A stretch of 40,906 bases of DNA, from positions 1 through 40,906 of the forward strand of contig USCX01000004.1 of NCBI GenBank assembly GCA_900553285.1, given 5' to 3'. The number at the start of each line of letters is the position of its first letter. Within the stretch, counting starts at the first letter, position 1. Origin of the DNA: an uncultured Prevotella sp. Its GTDB lineage: Bacteria > Bacteroidota > Bacteroidia > Bacteroidales > Bacteroidaceae. Below are positions 26,731-35,616 of the stretch, in pieces. A model generated the notes under the pieces. The model saw only the letters and a list, made by a program, of their open reading frames with translations, made no database searches and was not told where the DNA came from. The position numbers and the translations under genes were made by a program.

Positions 26731-26899
26731 GCAAAATCCCCCGATTCCCCTCCACGCCTAACGACAAAAGAAAGAAACCACGCAAGTTTACTCATCACCC
26801 CTCCTTCCGGACATTCTGAGACATCCCTTCCCTCCACGCACGCATTCAATGCCGTTCGAGCCTCTCTGTGCCTGTTTTTTGACATTTATTGCAGGTAGA

Positions 26900-26932
26900 T
26901 TGGCCCTATCACAGTAATTTTTCATACTTTTA
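26900..26932 (+). promoter_or_regulatory. Weak putative promoter of the RND efflux operon
   Basis: TTG at 26900-26902 and TACTTTTA at 26925-26932, 22 bp apart. The -7 box differs from TAnnTTTG in its last base. It lies 32 bp upstream of the first ATG. No operator palindrome or adjacent TetR/MarR-type regulator gene is seen. Confidence 0.3.
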
Positions 26933-26964
26933 CGACTAAATTGATAAGACACATTATAAACACT

Positions 26965-28041
26965 ATGAAAAAATACATCAAATGGAGCATAGTCGGGGTC
27001 GTAGCGATTGGCCTGACGGGATTAGGAATCCACACCTTCGTTCCCCGCGAGAACAAAGAACTCGCTGAAAATGAGGCTTCCCAGAAAGAAAAGAAAAGCA
27101 ACATCCTGAACGTGAGGGCCGTCACCGTCAAGCGGCAGACTCTGAACGACGGGCTATCGGTAAGTGGCAATCTCCTGCCCGACGAAGAAGTCCAACTTTC
27201 GTTCGAAACGTCGGGGAAAATCACGGGCATTCATTTCAGGGAAGGGGCAACCGTTCACGAGGGCCAGCTGCTGGCCAAAGTCAACGATGCACCGCTACAA
27301 GCCGAACTACGCCGCCTCGAATCACAACTCCGGCTGGCCAGCGACCGCGTTTACCGCCAGAACGCCCTATTGGCCAAGGAAGCCGTCAGCCGCGAAGCCT
27401 TACAGGAGGCACAAACCAACCTCGCCATGCTGCGCGCAGAAATTGACCAAATCAAGGCAAATATCGCTCAAACCGAACTACGTGCCCCGTTTGACGGCAT
27501 CATCGGCTTGCGTCAGGTAAGTACGGGAGCCTACGCATCACCCAGTACCATCATAGCCACCCTGACCAAAATCAAACCGCTCAAAGTGGAATTTTCGGTG
27601 CCGGAACGCTACGCGGGTGTGCTCAAACCAGGAGCCGTCCTTCATTTTACCGTCGAAGGACAAATGAATACGCTCGCCGCGAAAATCTATGCGACCAACT
27701 CGCGTGTGGACCAAGAAACACACACCTACACCATCCGCGCCCTCTACGCCAACAGTGACGGGAAACTTATGCCAGGCCGCTTTGTCAACATATCGCTCAA
27801 CGCGCAAGAATACAAGAATGCACTTGCCGTGCCAAGCGAAGCCATCGTCTCCGAAATGGGCGTAGACAAAGTTTTTCTCTACAAAAGCGGCATGGCCCAG
27901 CCCACAAAGATCATCAAAGGCCTACGCACCGAATCCAAGGTCCAAGTGCTCAAAGGCTTAGAACCGGGCGACACGGTCATCGTAAGCGGCACGATGCAAC
28001 TACGCACCGGTCAGCGTGTTACTCTTGACAGTGTTGACTAA
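26965..28041 (+). CDS. RND efflux membrane fusion protein (periplasmic adaptor)
   Basis: Periplasmic adaptor linking the inner-membrane RND pump to the TolC-like channel. The ATG at 26965 (MKKYIKW) is chosen over an in-frame TTG at 26941. An N-terminal hydrophobic segment (about residues 6-24) anchors or exports it; there is no lipobox cysteine. The order is typical of HlyD/AcrA proteins: first half of the lipoyl domain (SFETSGKITGIHFREGATVHEGQLLAKV), a helical hairpin (about 95-150, QAELRRLESQLRLASDRVYRQ), the second lipoyl half (LRAPFDGIIGLRQVSTGAY), then beta-barrel and membrane-proximal domains ending PGDTVIVSGTMQLRTGQRV. At 358 residues it is of normal size. The pump gene follows after 18 bp. 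Confidence 0.94.
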   Translation: MKKYIKWSIVGVVAIGLTGLGIHTFVPRENKELAENEASQKEKKSNILNVRAVTVKRQTLNDGLSVSGNLLPDEEVQLSFETSGKITGIHFREGATVHEGQLLAKVNDAPLQAELRRLESQLRLASDRVYRQNALLAKEAVSREALQEAQTNLAMLRAEIDQIKANIAQTELRAPFDGIIGLRQVSTGAYASPSTIIATLTKIKPLKVEFSVPERYAGVLKPGAVLHFTVEGQMNTLAAKIYATNSRVDQETHTYTIRALYANSDGKLMPGRFVNISLNAQEYKNALAVPSEAIVSEMGVDKVFLYKSGMAQPTKIIKGLRTESKVQVLKGLEPGDTVIVSGTMQLRTGQRVTLDSVD

Positions 28042-28059
28042 CCCAGAAAGCCACTACCT

Positions 28060-31000
28060 ATGAATATATCCGAACTAAGCATCCGGCGTCCCGTCTTGGC
28101 CACGGTGCTCACGCTGATCATCCTTCTCTTCGGCGCTATCGGCTACCTCAGTCTGGGCGTCAGAGAATACCCTTCGGTAGACAACCCGATCATATCGGTC
28201 ACCTGCTCCTATCCGGGCGCCAATGCCGACGTGATCGAAAACCAAATCACCGAACCGCTCGAACAGAACATCAACGGTATTCCCGGCATCCGCTCCCTGA
28301 CGAGTGTAAGCCAACAGGGACAAAGCCGCATCACCGTAGAATTTGAGCTCTCAGTGGACCTCGAGACAGCGGCCAACGACGTTCGCGACAAGGTGTCGCG
28401 TGCCCAGCGTAACTTACCGCGCGACTGCGACCCCCCGACGGTGTCAAAAGCCGATGCCGACGCCCAGCCCATTCTAATGGTCGCCATTCAAAGCGACAAG
28501 CGCTCCCTATTGGAACTCAGCGAATTAGCCGACCTTACGGTCAAAGAGCAACTGCAAACCATTCCGGAGGTCAGCAGTGTCTCTATCTGGGGCGAGAAAC
28601 GCTACTGCATGCGCCTCTGGCTCGACCCGGTCAAGATGTCCGGCTACGGCATCACTCCGCTCGACGTGAAAAACGCCCTCGACCGTGAGAACGTGGAACT
28701 CCCCTCAGGCAGCATCGAGGGCAACACTATGGAACTGACCATACGCACAATGGGTCAGATGCATACGACAGAAGAATTCAACAACCTGGTCATCAAAGAG
28801 TCCGACGGAAGAATCATCCGTCTGAGCGACATCGGCCGCGCCGAACTCAGCGCACGCGACCTCAAAAGCTACATGAAGATGAACGGGGTGCCTATGGTCG
28901 GCGTTGTCGTCATACCTCAACCGGGCGCCAACCACATCAACATTGCGGAGGCGGTGTACCAACGCATGGAACAAATGCAGAAAGACTTACCGTCAGACGT
29001 CAAATACAGTTACGGGTTCGACAACACCAAATTCATCCGGGCGTCGATCAACGAAGTTAAAGACACTGTGTATGAAGCCTTTGTCCTCGTTATCATTATC
29101 ATATTCCTTTTCCTTCGCGACTGGCGCGTGACACTGGTCCCCTGCATTGTCATACCCGTCTCGCTCATCGGCGCCTTCTTCGTCATGTACGTGGCGGGAT
29201 TTTCCATCAACGTCCTTTCAATGCTGGCCATCGTACTGGCCGTAGGCCTCGTGGTCGACGACGCCATTGTGATGACAGAAAACATATACATCAAGATAGA
29301 AGAGGGCATGCCCCCGAAAGAGGCCGGCATAGAAGGCTCGAAGGAGATTTTCTTTGCCGTAGTATCGACAACCATCACCCTCGTTTCCGTGTTCTTCCCT
29401 ATCGTGTTCATGGAGGGCACCACTGGCCGCCTCTTCCGCGAGTTCAGCTTTGTGGTGGCCGGCTCGGTCATCATATCGGCCTTCGCGGCCTTGACTTTCA
29501 CCCCCATGCTCGCCACAAAACTTCTCATACACAGAGAGAAACAAAGTTGGTTCTACCGCAAGACCGAACCTTTCTTCGCAGGCATGAATCACTACTACGC
29601 CAAAGGCCTTGACCTCTTTTTACGCCACCGAAGCTGGTCGATCGGCATTATGGTCGCCGCGTTAGGGCTCATCGTATGGCTGTGGAACAAAATCCCCAGC
29701 GAGATGGCCCCCCTTGAAGACCGGTCGAGCATCACCATCCGCACGACCGGTCCCGAAGGGGCCACCTACGAGTATATGCGCGATTACACCGAAGACATCA
29801 ACCGCCTGGCCGACTCCATCGTACCCGACGCTGAATTCATCACCGCACGTGTGTCAGACGGCTCGGGCAATATCCAGATTACGCTGAAAGACCTGAGCGA
29901 CCGCGACTACACCCAGATGGAAGTGGCCGAACGCCTGTCCAAAGCCATCAAGAGCAAGACAGACGCCCGCTCTTTCGTGCAACAGCAATCCACTTTTGGC
30001 GGTCGGCGCGGGTCGATGCCGGTCCAGTACGTACTGCAAGCCACAAACATCGAAAAACTCGAAGAAGTCCTGCCTAAATTCATGGCGCAAGTCTATGAGA
30101 ACCCGACATTCCAAATGGCAGACGTCGACCTGAAATTCAGCAATCCCGAAATCCGAATCCACATCAACCGCGACAAAGCCAACCTCATGGGAGTCAGCAC
30201 ACAAGACATCGCCGAAACCCTGCAATACGGCCTCAGCGGACAACGCATGGGCTACCTCTACCTGAACGGTAAGCAGTACGAGATTGTCGGCGAAATCAAC
30301 CGCCAACAACGGAACAAGCCCATGCACCTGAAATCGCTCTATGTGCGCGGCGACAACGGTGAGATGGTACAAATGGACAACCTCGTCGAACTGGTCGAGG
30401 GCATCGCCCCGCCCAAGCTCTACCGCTACAACCGCTTCGTATCGGCTACGGTTTCGGCAGGACTTGCCGAAGGAAAGACCATCGGTCAAGGCATTGAAGA
30501 AATGGACAAAATTGCGAAAAACACGCTCGACGACACATTCCGAACGGCCTTGGCCGGCGACTCGAAAGAGTTCAGCGAAAGCGCATCCAGCCTGCTCTTT
30601 GCCTTCACACTGGCCCTCGTTCTCATCTACCTGATTCTGGCCGCCCAGTTCGAAAGCTTCAAAGATCCGTTCGTCATTATGCTCACCGTTCCGCTCGCCA
30701 TATGCGGGGCGCTCATCTTCATGGCATGCAGCGAACAAACGATGAACATATTCAGTGAAATCGGTATCATCATGCTGATTGGCCTTGTGGCCAAAAACGG
30801 GATCCTCATCGTCGAGTTCGCCAATCAGAAGCAAAAAGCGGGCGAACCGAAGTCGCGGGCCATCCGCGATGCCGCCGCCCAGCGCCTGCGTCCCATCCTG
30901 ATGACCAGCGCGGCCACCATCCTCGGCCTGCTCCCCCTTGTCTATGCAGACGGCGAAGGGGCCAACGGGCGCATCTCCATGGGCATCGCCGTCGTCGGCG

Positions 31001-31104
31001 GTATGCTGATTTCAACTTTCCTCACCCTGTTTATCGTACCGGCCATTTACAGCTTTGTCTCTACCGACCTGACCAAGAAAGCCGTCAAAATAAAAAGAAA
31101 ATGA
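28060..31104 (+). CDS. RND-family efflux pump, inner-membrane permease (AcrB/MexB-like)
   Basis: Proton-driven drug/proton antiporter of the HAE1 RND family, 1014 residues. The N-terminus (ELSIRRPVLATVLTLIILLFG) forms TM1, followed by the large periplasmic porter loop (GANADVIENQITEPLEQNI is the conserved start). TM4 has LAVGLVVDDAIVMTEN, with the proton-relay pair Asp400-Asp401 matching AcrB Asp407-Asp408; TM10 has GLVAKNGILIVEFANQ with the relay lysine, and the LRPILMTSAATILGLLPL segment follows. It is intact with no missing key residue. Its stop overlaps the start of the TolC-like gene by 4 bp (ATGA), indicating translational coupling. Substrates cannot be predicted from sequence. Confidence 0.96.
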   Translation: MNISELSIRRPVLATVLTLIILLFGAIGYLSLGVREYPSVDNPIISVTCSYPGANADVIENQITEPLEQNINGIPGIRSLTSVSQQGQSRITVEFELSVDLETAANDVRDKVSRAQRNLPRDCDPPTVSKADADAQPILMVAIQSDKRSLLELSELADLTVKEQLQTIPEVSSVSIWGEKRYCMRLWLDPVKMSGYGITPLDVKNALDRENVELPSGSIEGNTMELTIRTMGQMHTTEEFNNLVIKESDGRIIRLSDIGRAELSARDLKSYMKMNGVPMVGVVVIPQPGANHINIAEAVYQRMEQMQKDLPSDVKYSYGFDNTKFIRASINEVKDTVYEAFVLVIIIIFLFLRDWRVTLVPCIVIPVSLIGAFFVMYVAGFSINVLSMLAIVLAVGLVVDDAIVMTENIYIKIEEGMPPKEAGIEGSKEIFFAVVSTTITLVSVFFPIVFMEGTTGRLFREFSFVVAGSVIISAFAALTFTPMLATKLLIHREKQSWFYRKTEPFFAGMNHYYAKGLDLFLRHRSWSIGIMVAALGLIVWLWNKIPSEMAPLEDRSSITIRTTGPEGATYEYMRDYTEDINRLADSIVPDAEFITARVSDGSGNIQITLKDLSDRDYTQMEVAERLSKAIKSKTDARSFVQQQSTFGGRRGSMPVQYVLQATNIEKLEEVLPKFMAQVYENPTFQMADVDLKFSNPEIRIHINRDKANLMGVSTQDIAETLQYGLSGQRMGYLYLNGKQYEIVGEINRQQRNKPMHLKSLYVRGDNGEMVQMDNLVELVEGIAPPKLYRYNRFVSATVSAGLAEGKTIGQGIEEMDKIAKNTLDDTFRTALAGDSKEFSESASSLLFAFTLALVLIYLILAAQFESFKDPFVIMLTVPLAICGALIFMACSEQTMNIFSEIGIIMLIGLVAKNGILIVEFANQKQKAGEPKSRAIRDAAAQRLRPILMTSAATILGLLPLVYADGEGANGRISMGIAVVGGMLISTFLTLFIVPAIYSFVSTDLTKKAVKIKRK

Positions 31105-32423
31105 AGCATATATATATTTTCATCGCCTGCCTGCTGACCGTCATGCTCCCTTATAAGGCATCTGCGCAGAATTATACCCTACGCGAACTGCTTCAAGAAG
31201 GACTGCAAAACAATTTCTCGCTCAAGATCGTGCGTAACGACGAACAAACAGCGGTCAACAACAACACAGCAGCCAACGCCGGAGCATTGCCCACCGTGGG
31301 CCTTTCTGCGGGTTACTCCGGCGCCTTAGACAACACGAAAACCCATGAACGGAACAGCGGCCTCACCACGCACGACCGCAACGTCCTCGACCACACATTC
31401 ACAGCTGGAATTACGGCCGACTGGACCCTGTTCGACGGCTTCAAAATTCAGACCAACCGCCAACGCCTGCGCGAGCTGCAAAGCCAAAGCCGCATCGCCA
31501 CCCGCGTAGCCATTGAAGACTATATCGCCAACCTGACGACCGAATACTTCAACCTGATTCAACAGGAAATACGTTTCAAGAACCTGCTGGCCGCCGTCCA
31601 ACTGTCGAAAGAACGCCTGCGGGTTGTGGAAGAACGATACATTATCGGTAGCGCGGCACGCTTAGACTACCGTCAGGCGGGCGTAGACTTCAACGCCGAC
31701 AGTTCGCAGTGTCTCAAACAATTAGAAACCTTGGCCACATCGCGCATCCGGCTGAACGAACTGATGTCGTCAAAGAACATCAACCGGCACATCTTCGTAC
31801 CCGACACGGTGATCCACCTCGATGCGGAACTGAGCTACGACTCCCTGTTGGCCGGAATGCTCCGAACCAACAGCGAACTGCTCAACGCCGACCACAACAC
31901 CCGTCTGGCCGCCATCGACCTGAAAGCCGTTCGTTCGCGCGACTACCCCTACATCACGCTTAATGCGGACTACGGATACACATACAACCGGTATGGCATC
32001 GGCACGACCTCAAAACGCGGGAACCTCGGTCTGACTTTCGGTGCCACGATCGGCTTCAATCTTTTCGACGGGCAGCGCAAACGAGAACGCCAGAATGCCC
32101 AATTGGCGGTCGAAAGCGCCAAATGGGAACGCGAGGACCTAGAAGTGTCGCTCAGGGCCCGCCTTGCCGACCTTTGGCAAGCCTATCGCAACAATCTGCG
32201 TTTGCTCAGCCTTGAACGTGAGAACCTGACGGTGGCCAAGGAGAACCACCTCATCGCCCGCGAGCGCTTCCTATTGGGCGACTTGGCCGGCATAGAAATG
32301 CGCGAGGCGCAGAACAGCCTGCTCGACGCAGAAGAACGCCTGCTCACCGCCGAATACGACACTAAAGTCTGCGAGATTTCGCTCATGCAAATCAGCGGTA
32401 ACATCACCCGCTACCTCGAATAG
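31101..32423 (+). CDS. TolC-family outer-membrane efflux channel
   Basis: Outer-membrane channel component of the tripartite RND system. A Sec signal peptide (residues 1-22, ending ASAQ) is followed by YTLRELLQEGLQNNFSLKI, the usual OEP start. Two repeats of long amphipathic helices (about 40-215 and 240-430) fit the TolC fold; GITADWTLFDGFKIQTNRQR and ATIGFNLFDGQRKRERQNA are the paired beta-strand/helix junctions of the two repeats. At 440 residues the length is normal. Last gene of the operon, with a strong terminator 29 bp downstream. Confidence 0.95.
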   Translation: MKHIYIFIACLLTVMLPYKASAQNYTLRELLQEGLQNNFSLKIVRNDEQTAVNNNTAANAGALPTVGLSAGYSGALDNTKTHERNSGLTTHDRNVLDHTFTAGITADWTLFDGFKIQTNRQRLRELQSQSRIATRVAIEDYIANLTTEYFNLIQQEIRFKNLLAAVQLSKERLRVVEERYIIGSAARLDYRQAGVDFNADSSQCLKQLETLATSRIRLNELMSSKNINRHIFVPDTVIHLDAELSYDSLLAGMLRTNSELLNADHNTRLAAIDLKAVRSRDYPYITLNADYGYTYNRYGIGTTSKRGNLGLTFGATIGFNLFDGQRKRERQNAQLAVESAKWEREDLEVSLRARLADLWQAYRNNLRLLSLERENLTVAKENHLIARERFLLGDLAGIEMREAQNSLLDAEERLLTAEYDTKVCEISLMQISGNITRYLE

Positions 32424-32451
32424 CGCCGCACAAGCTGTGCGCCCCGCATTT

Positions 32452-32497
32452 CACATCCCCCGGCTGGCAATAAGCAGGCCGGGGGATGTTTCTTTAT
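32452..32497 (+). terminator. Intrinsic terminator of the RND efflux operon
   Basis: Perfect 11-bp arms CATCCCCCGGC (32454-32464) and GCCGGGGGATG (32478-32488), a 13-nt loop, then TTTCTTTAT. It starts 29 bp after the TolC-like stop codon. Confidence 0.9.
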
Positions 32498-32558
32498 CCG
32501 CCTTCCTCACCCCGGCCATCCCGAAGGAAAGAGGGAGAGCCCCCATCCTCCTTCTTCA

Positions 32559-32607
32559 CGCAGTGACAGTTCTCCCTGTCGCCGTCACGGCAGGTTCAGT
32601 CACTGCG
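32559..32607. repeat. Nested inverted repeat upstream of the glycan cassette
   Basis: Perfect 9-bp arms CGCAGTGAC (32559-32567) and GTCACTGCG (32599-32607), with an inner pair CCTG/CAGG (32575-32578 and 32591-32594). There is no T run, so it is not a terminator. It could be a protein-binding site or an RNA structure. Confidence 0.5.
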
Positions 32608-32695
32608 CCCACTATGACGCATCGGCCTGTGCCGGCGCCTCACGTCCTTCGACCGAAACCCTTGCCTGGCCGTAGGCCATGTGTCCCGTTTTTCG

Positions 32696-32703
32696 TATCT
32701 TTG
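32696..32703 (+). promoter_or_regulatory. Putative -7 box, upstream promoter of the glycan cassette
   Basis: TATCTTTG, a full TAnnTTTG match, in the context TTTTTCGTATCTTTGT. It lies 185 bp upstream of the flippase ATG. No -33 element at standard spacing. Confidence 0.42.
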
Positions 32704-32781
32704 TTTCGCAAAAACAGGATGCGGCCCGGGCGAGCCGGCAGAAATAAAACAGTTTTTCGCGGCTCTCTGCCCGTCTTTCCG

Positions 32782-32789
32782 TATCTTTG
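32782..32789 (+). promoter_or_regulatory. Putative -7 box, downstream promoter of the glycan cassette
   Basis: TATCTTTG in the context TTTCCGTATCTTTGT, nearly the same as the box 86 bp upstream. It ends 99 bp before the flippase ATG. It overlaps the in-frame TTG that would otherwise extend the flippase, which rules that start out. Confidence 0.5.
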
Positions 32790-32888
32790 TCCACAATTCT
32801 GTATTCCCCGGGGACACCCGTTCCTGCCGCAAGGCGGCCGCCCCATTCTGTCTGCGCCACGCGCACACCCAAAAAAGGACGCCCTATT

Positions 32889-34409
32889 ATGCCCATAAAC
32901 CAACTAAAAGCCGGAGCCGCACTGTCCTATGTTACCATTGGTCTGAATGCTGTCATCGGACTGCTCTATACGCCTTTCATGCTGCGCACGATGGGGCAGT
33001 CCGAGTATGGCCTGTATGCTCTTGCAGCCTCCATCATCGCCTACCTGACCGTCTTGGACCTCGGCTTCGGCAACGCTGTCATCCGATATACCGCAAAGTT
33101 CCGCGCAGAAGGGAAGCTGCGTGAATTGCAAGAAATGTTCGGCATGTTCGTCGTGCTCTATGGTGTGATCAGCGTCATAGCCTTCTCGTTAGGAATGGTC
33201 CTGTATTTCAACGTCGACGGCCTCTTTTCGCGCGCCATGACTACCGACGAGGTACACAAAGTGCGCATCATGATAATGTTGCTATCCTTCAATCTGGCCT
33301 TCACGTTCCCCATGAGCATTTGGGGCTCCATCATCACCGCCTACGAGAATTTCATCTTCCAACGGGTAGTCAATATCATCCGTATCGTACTGAATCCCGT
33401 CGTGATGACCATACTCCTGTGCTATGGTTACCGGGCCATCACGATGGTCGTTGTGACCACTGTTTTCAACGTCCTCACCCTTCTGATCAACTGGTGGTTT
33501 TGCCACTATCGGCTGAACATACGTGTACGCTTCGGCCGCTTCCGGTGGAAATTCCTACGCGAGGTGAGTGTCTATTCCTTTTGGATTTTCCTCAACATCA
33601 TCATGGACCGCATCTATTGGAGCACAGGGCAATTCGTATTGGGCATTTACCGAGGCACAGCTGTCGTAGCGGTTTATGCAATCGCCATCCAACTCCTAAA
33701 CATGTACATGATGTTTTCCACGGCCATATCGGGCGTATTCCTGCCCCGCGTGACTGCCATGGTCAGCCGTCACAGCAGCGAAAGGGATATTTCGGACCTG
33801 TTCATCCGAACCGGCCGCATCCAATACATCATTATGGCCTACATTCTTATTGCCTTCATCGTATTCGGGAAAGCCTTCATCCGGCTTTGGGCAGGCCCGG
33901 GCTATGAGGAAGCCTATCCGATCACGCTACTGTTCTTTATCCCGCTCACCGTGCCCCTTATCCAAAACGTTGGCATCGCCATCCTCCAAGCGCGCAACCA
34001 AATGAAGTTCCGCTCCATCGTATATATAGCCATAGCACTGGCCAGCCTAGTCCTGTCCATCTTCGGCGCAAAATACTATGGCGGCATAGGCTGCGCATGG
34101 GCTACAGCCATAGCCCTCACGCTCGGACAAATTGTAGTGATGAACATCTATTACAAAGTTAAACAACACCTTGATATCCGCCGTTTCTGGCACGAAATCG
34201 GGAAGATGAGCCTTGCGCCTTTGGCCGTCGGGGGCATCTGCTATTACGGCCTGACGTTTGTCGACCTCGAGAGCCCATTCTGGTTTATCGCCGGGCTGCT
34301 CCTGTTCACTGCCGCCTACCTCCCATGCTGCTGGTTCTTCGTCATGAACCACAGCGAACGCGACTTACTGATCAGACCACTCAGAAGAATCAGACAGAAA
34401 TTCCTATGA
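32889..34409 (+). CDS. Oligosaccharide flippase-family membrane protein (Wzx/MATE-like)
   Basis: Polytopic inner-membrane protein of the polysaccharide transporter (MOP) superfamily, expected to flip lipid-linked glycans to the periplasmic face. The ATG at 32889 (MPINQLKAGAALSYVTIGLN) is the family-typical start; the frame extends upstream only by passing through the promoter box. From it, 506 residues contain about 12-14 hydrophobic segments, with the usual N-terminal GLLYTPFMLRTMGQSEYGLY motif near residue 25 and AVYAIAIQLLNMYMMFSTAI in the middle. Its stop overlaps the start of the next gene (ATGA at 34406-34409), so the iron-sulfur protein is translationally coupled to it. The glycan it moves is unknown; no polymerase (wzy) is seen. 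Confidence 0.9.
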   Translation: MPINQLKAGAALSYVTIGLNAVIGLLYTPFMLRTMGQSEYGLYALAASIIAYLTVLDLGFGNAVIRYTAKFRAEGKLRELQEMFGMFVVLYGVISVIAFSLGMVLYFNVDGLFSRAMTTDEVHKVRIMIMLLSFNLAFTFPMSIWGSIITAYENFIFQRVVNIIRIVLNPVVMTILLCYGYRAITMVVVTTVFNVLTLLINWWFCHYRLNIRVRFGRFRWKFLREVSVYSFWIFLNIIMDRIYWSTGQFVLGIYRGTAVVAVYAIAIQLLNMYMMFSTAISGVFLPRVTAMVSRHSSERDISDLFIRTGRIQYIIMAYILIAFIVFGKAFIRLWAGPGYEEAYPITLLFFIPLTVPLIQNVGIAILQARNQMKFRSIVYIAIALASLVLSIFGAKYYGGIGCAWATAIALTLGQIVVMNIYYKVKQHLDIRRFWHEIGKMSLAPLAVGGICYYGLTFVDLESPFWFIAGLLLFTAAYLPCCWFFVMNHSERDLLIRPLRRIRQKFL

Positions 34410-35542
34410 TCGACATCAAAAGAAAAGAAGATTGCACCGGATGCTGGGCGTGCGTTCAACGCTGCCCGAAACAATGCATCAGCATGCACGAAGACAACGA
34501 AGGCTTTCTCTACCCCGCAGCCGATGCCTCACTCTGCATCCACTGCGGCCTCTGCGAAAAAGTCTGTCCCGTCATCAATCAAAACGAAAAACGCGAACCG
34601 CTGGCAGCTTTCGCCGCACGGAACCGCAGCAAAGACGTGCGAAAACAGAGCTCGTCCGGAGGGGTATTCACGGCCTTGGCCGAAAAAGTGCTCAGCCAAC
34701 ATGGCGTTGTATTCGGTGCGCGTTTCGACGAACATTGGGAAGTGGTACACGATTGGGCAGATACGGCCGAAAAACTGAACGCTTTCAGAGGGGCCAAATA
34801 CACGCAAAGCAAAATAGGCAACAGCTTCTTACAAGCCGAAAAATTCCTGAAGGAAGGGAGAATCGTCCTTTTTTCAGGCACCCCCTGTCAGATAGCCGGT
34901 CTGAAAGGCTTTCTGCGCAAACCCTACGAAAACCTTCTCCTCGTTGACGTCATTTGCCATGGTGTGCCCAGCCCGGGAGTTTGGAGAGAATACCTACAAG
35001 CTGAAATGAGGAAGCGCACGGGAAGCACAGACACGACAGCCATCCGGAGCCTCAGTTTCCGCGACAAGTCGACAGGGTGGAAAACGTACAGTTTCACCTA
35101 CGTAGCAGACACGAATAAGCCCAACCTCCAACGAATCAGCATGTTGTCTTCCGTAAATCCATTCATGCGCGGTTTTCTGGCCGACATGTATTTGCGGCCC
35201 AGCTGCTCAGCGTGCCCCGCCAAATCACTAAAAAGCGGAAGCGACCTCACCATTGGCGATTACTGGGGATTAGAAATGGCACACCCCGAACTGGACGACG
35301 ACAAGGGGACGAACGCGGTTATCACATCCACCGAAAAGGGGAAAATGTGGCTCGAAGGAATTGCGGACGTCGTTGAACTCACGCCCAGCACGTATGGAAA
35401 TATCCTCCGCTGTAATCCCTCGCTCATTCACTCGTCCCAAACCAAGTTCAGGCGGAAAGCCTTTTTCGCGCTTCGTCCGCTTCCTGTTTCAACACGTGTC
35501 CGTCTGATTATATTCATCTCCTCCCGGTTCGGAATACAATAG
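34406..35542 (+). CDS. FrhB-like (coenzyme F420 hydrogenase beta-subunit family) iron-sulfur protein
   Basis: A 378-residue protein of the FrhB/FdhB family fused to a two-cluster ferredoxin. ATG 34406 is chosen because it overlaps the flippase stop and places the first cysteine motif at the N-terminus. CTGCWACVQRC (Cys10, 13, 16, 20) and CIHCGLCEKVC (Cys44, 47, 50, 54) should bind two [4Fe-4S] clusters. FrhB N- and C-domain motifs follow: SSSGGVFTALAEKVL, LFSGTPCQIAGLKGFL, VICHGVPSPGVW and CPAKSLKSGSDLTIGDYWG. Such proteins often sit beside polysaccharide pyruvyl transferase genes in Bacteroidales surface-glycan clusters; Bacteroidales are not known to make F420, so flavin-linked redox chemistry on a sugar or its carrier is more likely. 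That role is inference. Confidence 0.9.
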   Translation: MIDIKRKEDCTGCWACVQRCPKQCISMHEDNEGFLYPAADASLCIHCGLCEKVCPVINQNEKREPLAAFAARNRSKDVRKQSSSGGVFTALAEKVLSQHGVVFGARFDEHWEVVHDWADTAEKLNAFRGAKYTQSKIGNSFLQAEKFLKEGRIVLFSGTPCQIAGLKGFLRKPYENLLLVDVICHGVPSPGVWREYLQAEMRKRTGSTDTTAIRSLSFRDKSTGWKTYSFTYVADTNKPNLQRISMLSSVNPFMRGFLADMYLRPSCSACPAKSLKSGSDLTIGDYWGLEMAHPELDDDKGTNAVITSTEKGKMWLEGIADVVELTPSTYGNILRCNPSLIHSSQTKFRRKAFFALRPLPVSTRVRLIIFISSRFGIQ

Positions 35543-35616
35543 GCGGCTGCGGAACTCGCCCGGTTATGTCAAAAGACTCATCGTCCGGCCGACGACACAA
35601 AATTAAACGATAATCC

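Larger units (their letters stand above)
32424..32888. other. 465-bp intergenic region between the efflux operon and the glycan cassette
   Basis: It contains the efflux terminator, a nested inverted repeat at 32559-32607 and two tandem promoter-like boxes at 32696 and 32782. Open frames on both strands have low-complexity, Pro/Arg-rich translations with no family features, so I call no gene. Confidence 0.6.

Noticed and set aside
29854..30834. Minus-strand open frame of 326 codons opposite the RND pump gene
   Set aside because: Antisense to an intact RND permease; the acidic, His/Val-rich translation has no family features.
32787..32888. Upstream extension of the flippase to a TTG start
   Set aside because: The TTG is inside the TATCTTTG promoter box, and the extra 34 residues do not fit the family N-terminus.
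32437..32898. Overlapping frames on both strands in the 465-bp spacer before the flippase
   Set aside because: They contain the terminator and promoter boxes, and the translations are Pro/Arg-rich with no recognisable family.
34325..34405. Upstream extension of the FrhB-like gene
   Set aside because: It would overlap the flippase by over 80 bp; ATG 34406 gives the usual ferredoxin N-terminus and a 4-bp overlap.
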